Both the position numbers and the translations under genes were made by a program. 64,000 nucleotides of DNA. Source: Argentina anserina (Eukaryota > Streptophyta > Magnoliopsida > Rosales > Rosaceae). The notes under the pieces are model-generated. The model was not told where the DNA came from and ran no database searches. It saw only the letters and a program-made list of their open reading frames with translations. The stretch is taken from the NCBI RefSeq assembly GCF_933775445.1, contig NC_065877.1:7688001-7752000 (forward strand). Direction: 5' to 3'. Shown one piece after another: positions 60,900-64,000 of the stretch; within the stretch, counting starts at the first letter, position 1; each line of letters begins with the position of its first letter.

Positions 60900-63700
60900 T
60901 TTTTTTTAAAACTTTGTTTATTTATTTAATAAAGGAGTGAGGCAAAAAATTTGATCTCATATGTCTGATAAACTCCAATAAAGAGGATAAATAAAAGTTC
61001 AATCTGACATGTGTACAACCACACATACAAAACCATAGATATAAAAACCTCTAGTAAATAGCAAACTCTAAGCTAATAAACCTTTAATCAAAAGACGGGA
61101 TGAAGCTGGTAGCATTGGCAAACAGTTGTGAGATACCAAGAATAGAAAAAATAGACATCTCATGATGTTTCTTGTAAGGATAAAAGAATGCATATCAGAC
61201 TCTCTGAACAATTCCAAAGATGACGTTGGGCTTCAAACACATTAAAAATCTTACATTCGAAACGCACCGGATTCCTAGTGATTCAAATAAACCAAATTAG
61301 ATTACAGGAGACTAGAAACCAAAGTTGATGTTTAGGTTTTGGGAACGCTTAAATACCAACACCATTAAACACTTCATCAAGGGTATCCCAAGGCGAGAAT
61401 GAATGAGAAAATAGAAGGCAAACTAATTTCCATAAAGCCACAATTTCAGAACAATGCAAAAGAAGATGTGTACCCGATTCCGCATGACTTTCACAAAAGG
61501 AGCAACGAGATAGAAGTGAAAAACATCACTGTTGTAAAACATCATCAGTTAGTAAACGTCCATGAAGAGCCTTCCAAACAACAAGAGTTTTGCGGGGTTG
61601 AATTACTTTACTCCATATCACTTTACCCCAATCTTTATGCTCTCCATGATTTGAGTAGAAAACAAAATCTTCTTTTGTCGTCAGAATTCTTGAGGAGGAG
61701 TGCGGCCATAAAAGAGAGTCAGATGTGTCTGCATCAGACATAACAATGCGCTCAATTTTTTCTGCTGCTCGAGAGAATGAAGAAATAAAATCTGGTGGGA
61801 GAACCCAATGAGAATCAACAATAACATCATTCACCTTAGCATGAAGTAGAATAGAGCCACTTACTCCAACACTAGTAGCAAGAGGCTCACCCAACCAATT
61901 ATCTTGCCAAAAATATATCATTTTATCATCACCAACACTCAAATGCAAAGAATTTAAAAACATTGGCCAAACTTTTTTGAGACCCAACCAGACTGAAGAT
62001 CTCTTGTAAGACTTTATAGGTTGGAAATCATCTTTCAAAAAACGAGCTATAAGCAAAATAGAGGCTGTAGAGAAAGAAAAGAGCATCTCCTAACATCTCT
62101 TTATTAGAATAACACGATTAGCCTAAATAGATCACGTAACTCCAAGCCTCATTCCTCTTTGAGTTTACAACAATGACGCCAAGCAACAAGAGACATGCCT
62201 ATTTTCAAAGGGTCTCCAGTTCACAAAAAAAAATTCCTGATCCAAGATTGAAGGTCATGAAGTAAACCAGTCGGCCACTCATAAATTTGAAAACTATAAA
62301 TCAAAATGCCTTGAATCACTGACTGAATAAGTTATAACCTACCCGCATGCGACAACAGAGAACCTTTCCAAGAGGACAACTTGCATCTCACTCTATATGT
62401 AATAACCTGAAAATACACCATCTTGGGACGTCCCTGGAAAATCGGAACCCCAAGGTATGTGAATGGAAGAGACCCCTGCTTGACACCCAAAATTTTCCAG
62501 ATAATAAAGCATCTACAATGAGCATATGTCCCAAGGAACACAAGCGATTTAGATTTTATTGACTCTTTGCCCTGAATTCAAGCCTTATTCCTCCATAAAC
62601 TTCATTAGATTATTCAAAGATCTCTTGGTACCCCGCATAAAAACCATAATGTCATATGCAAATAGAACATGTGAGGGTTGAGTAATACCAAGAGGAGCTG
62701 ACAGTAAATCAATAAGTCCATCCTCAGCCAGCTTAGTGAGACCTCTACTTAAAACCTCTTCCGCAAGACAAAAGAGAATAGGTGACAAAAGATTTCCTTG
62801 GCGAGCACCACGAGAACAAGGAAAAAACCATTCAATCTCACCATTAACTAAAATTGATAAGTGTGCAGACCTCAAAATTGCTTTAATCCAGTTACAAAAA
62901 AGATCTGAAAAACTAAAAGCCTTCAAAACCCGAAGTAAGAAACCTCAATCAAGCGTGTCAAATGCCTTTTGCACATCAAACTTAATTGCAATGTTACCGC
63001 CCTTACAATTATGATCCAGGAGGTTAATGCATTCTGAAGTCAATATAATAGGGCTTGCAATAGTGTGGCCTCTAAGAAAAGCACTTTGGTTAGGTGAAAT
63101 AATCTGAGTATCAATACTTCCCAAATGGCCAGCTAAAATCTTTGGGATAAGCTTGAAAATAAAATTCGCCATAGCAATAGGACGCAATTGCATTACGGTG
63201 TCTGTTCCAAGGACTTTAGGAATCAAGATCATTAAATTGGAATTGAAGTGGGGAAGAATGTATCCAGTATTAAAAAAACTCTGAACAACTTGGACTACTT
63301 CTGCACCAACAACTGACCAACACTTCATTAAAAAAATTCCACCAAAACCATCTGGACCAGGAGAACTATTATGATCCATGAAACACATAGTCTGAAATAT
63401 TTTCTCAGATGTGGGAATGGCTGTTAACATAACATTATCCTCAGTAGTCACGAGATTAGGAATAAAGATGTCGGACTTTAACCATTGCATGAAAGAAATA
63501 AGAGTTTTGGTCACTTTCAATAAGCCATTTTATCTTTGATTTATCACATAAAAATTTCTCTTGAAGCAAAAGAGCCTCATGAACTTGAACATTGGCAACA
63601 CTATCTCTGGAAAGCAAGTCATCAGAAGGACACAAGTTAGCAATTTCCCACTGAATTATATGCAAATCATCAAATGACTTCTCCACCATTATTTTACATC
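60900..63700 (-). pseudogene. 5'-truncated LINE (non-LTR retrotransposon) with dead RT
   Basis: L1-type LINE on the minus strand. From its 5' side: the linker before RT (63456-63689, with KIKWLIESDQNSYFFHA), RT fingers (62945-63520, with SSPGPDGFGG, LRPIAMANFIFKLI and IKFDVQKAFDTLD), RT palm (62585-62926, with GARQGNLLSP), the thumb (62332-62541, with LPFTYLGVPIFQGRPK) and the C-terminal zinc-binding domain (61526-62086, with KVIWSKVIQPRKTLVVWKAL). The catalytic box reads FAYDIM where FADDIM is expected, so one metal-binding Asp is lost. A stop follows FDTLD, and frames shift between blocks. The endonuclease domain is missing. The 3' end is probably near a T-run at 60900. No TSD was found. 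Confidence 0.85.
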
Positions 63701-64000
63701 TTGCATAGTTTTAAAACTATTCTGTTTTAATGACCAATTGAGTAGTTTATTTTCACGCAAAGTCTACAACCAGCTTCTCTGCTCCCATGGCAACGTTGTG
63801 ACGGCTAACGCCGAACGACCACCAATTATGTATGTACTTTGCATGCTGAGTTCGGCAACGGATTTGGGTCTCCTTCTTCACCACTACGCACCCAACAATT
63901 TGCTGTTCTGGTCTGCACCTCTCGCTTCTGGTAATTCCAGCTTCATTTTACAATGATCAATCCGTATTTACTGTTCCTTACGTGATAGTGAATTAGTGAT
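63701..64000. other. Window end, nothing recognised
   Basis: A plus-strand frame at 63738-63956 has no family I know. It may be part of a gene beyond the window or chance. Confidence 0.35.

Noticed and set aside
1..64000. CRISPR arrays, operons, phage or bacterial defence systems
   Set aside because: The genome is plant nuclear; the tandem repeats seen have no spacer structure and no associated genes.

Overview
The window looks like plant nuclear DNA, most likely from a eudicot (possibly a rosid). Protein genes have short GT-AG introns, the background is AT-rich, and the space between genes is filled with plant transposon families whose ends and target-site duplications (TSDs) can be read directly. 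No bacterial, organellar or viral gene set is present. All calls come from reading the sequence; no database search was run.

Layout. From 1 to about 9.3 kb is a nest of retrotransposons. A decayed Ty3/gypsy element (gag on the left, protease and reverse transcriptase on the right) is split by an unclassified non-coding segment, and that segment is split by a young Ty1/copia element with near-identical LTRs, a 5-bp TSD and one in-frame stop in gag-pol. A Mutator-like MITE (12.4-13.2 kb) precedes an eight-exon short-chain dehydrogenase gene of the TIC32-like type (13.5-16.7 kb), which has a hAT MITE in intron 5. From 17.7 to 26.8 kb comes a second repeat block: a complete 2.46-kb solo LTR, a gag-only LTR element whose 5' LTR was invaded by a TIR element carrying four copies of a ~500-bp tandem repeat, and further fragments. 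From 28.4 to 31.2 kb are a foldback MITE and a hAT element that itself contains a poly-A retroposon with a 16-bp TSD.

From 32.2 to 54.9 kb is the main gene block, all on the minus strand: a small two-helix membrane protein, a dead UNC93-like gene, an intact ten-exon UNC93-like gene (441 aa), a three-exon FUSC-like membrane protein (837 aa), an intron-less PPR protein matching Arabidopsis MEE40, and an actin-depolymerizing factor (139 aa). Two PIF/Harbinger-like elements sit between these genes. From 55 to 64 kb the window is sparse: a small MITE, one short 83-aa gene with a good TATA box, and a 5'-truncated LINE whose reverse transcriptase active site is damaged.

The host genes do not form a pathway or operon. 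The strongest signals are the tandem UNC93 pair with one copy destroyed by several independent lesions, and the chronology of nested insertions that can be reconstructed from TSDs. I found no convincing previously undescribed biological system.
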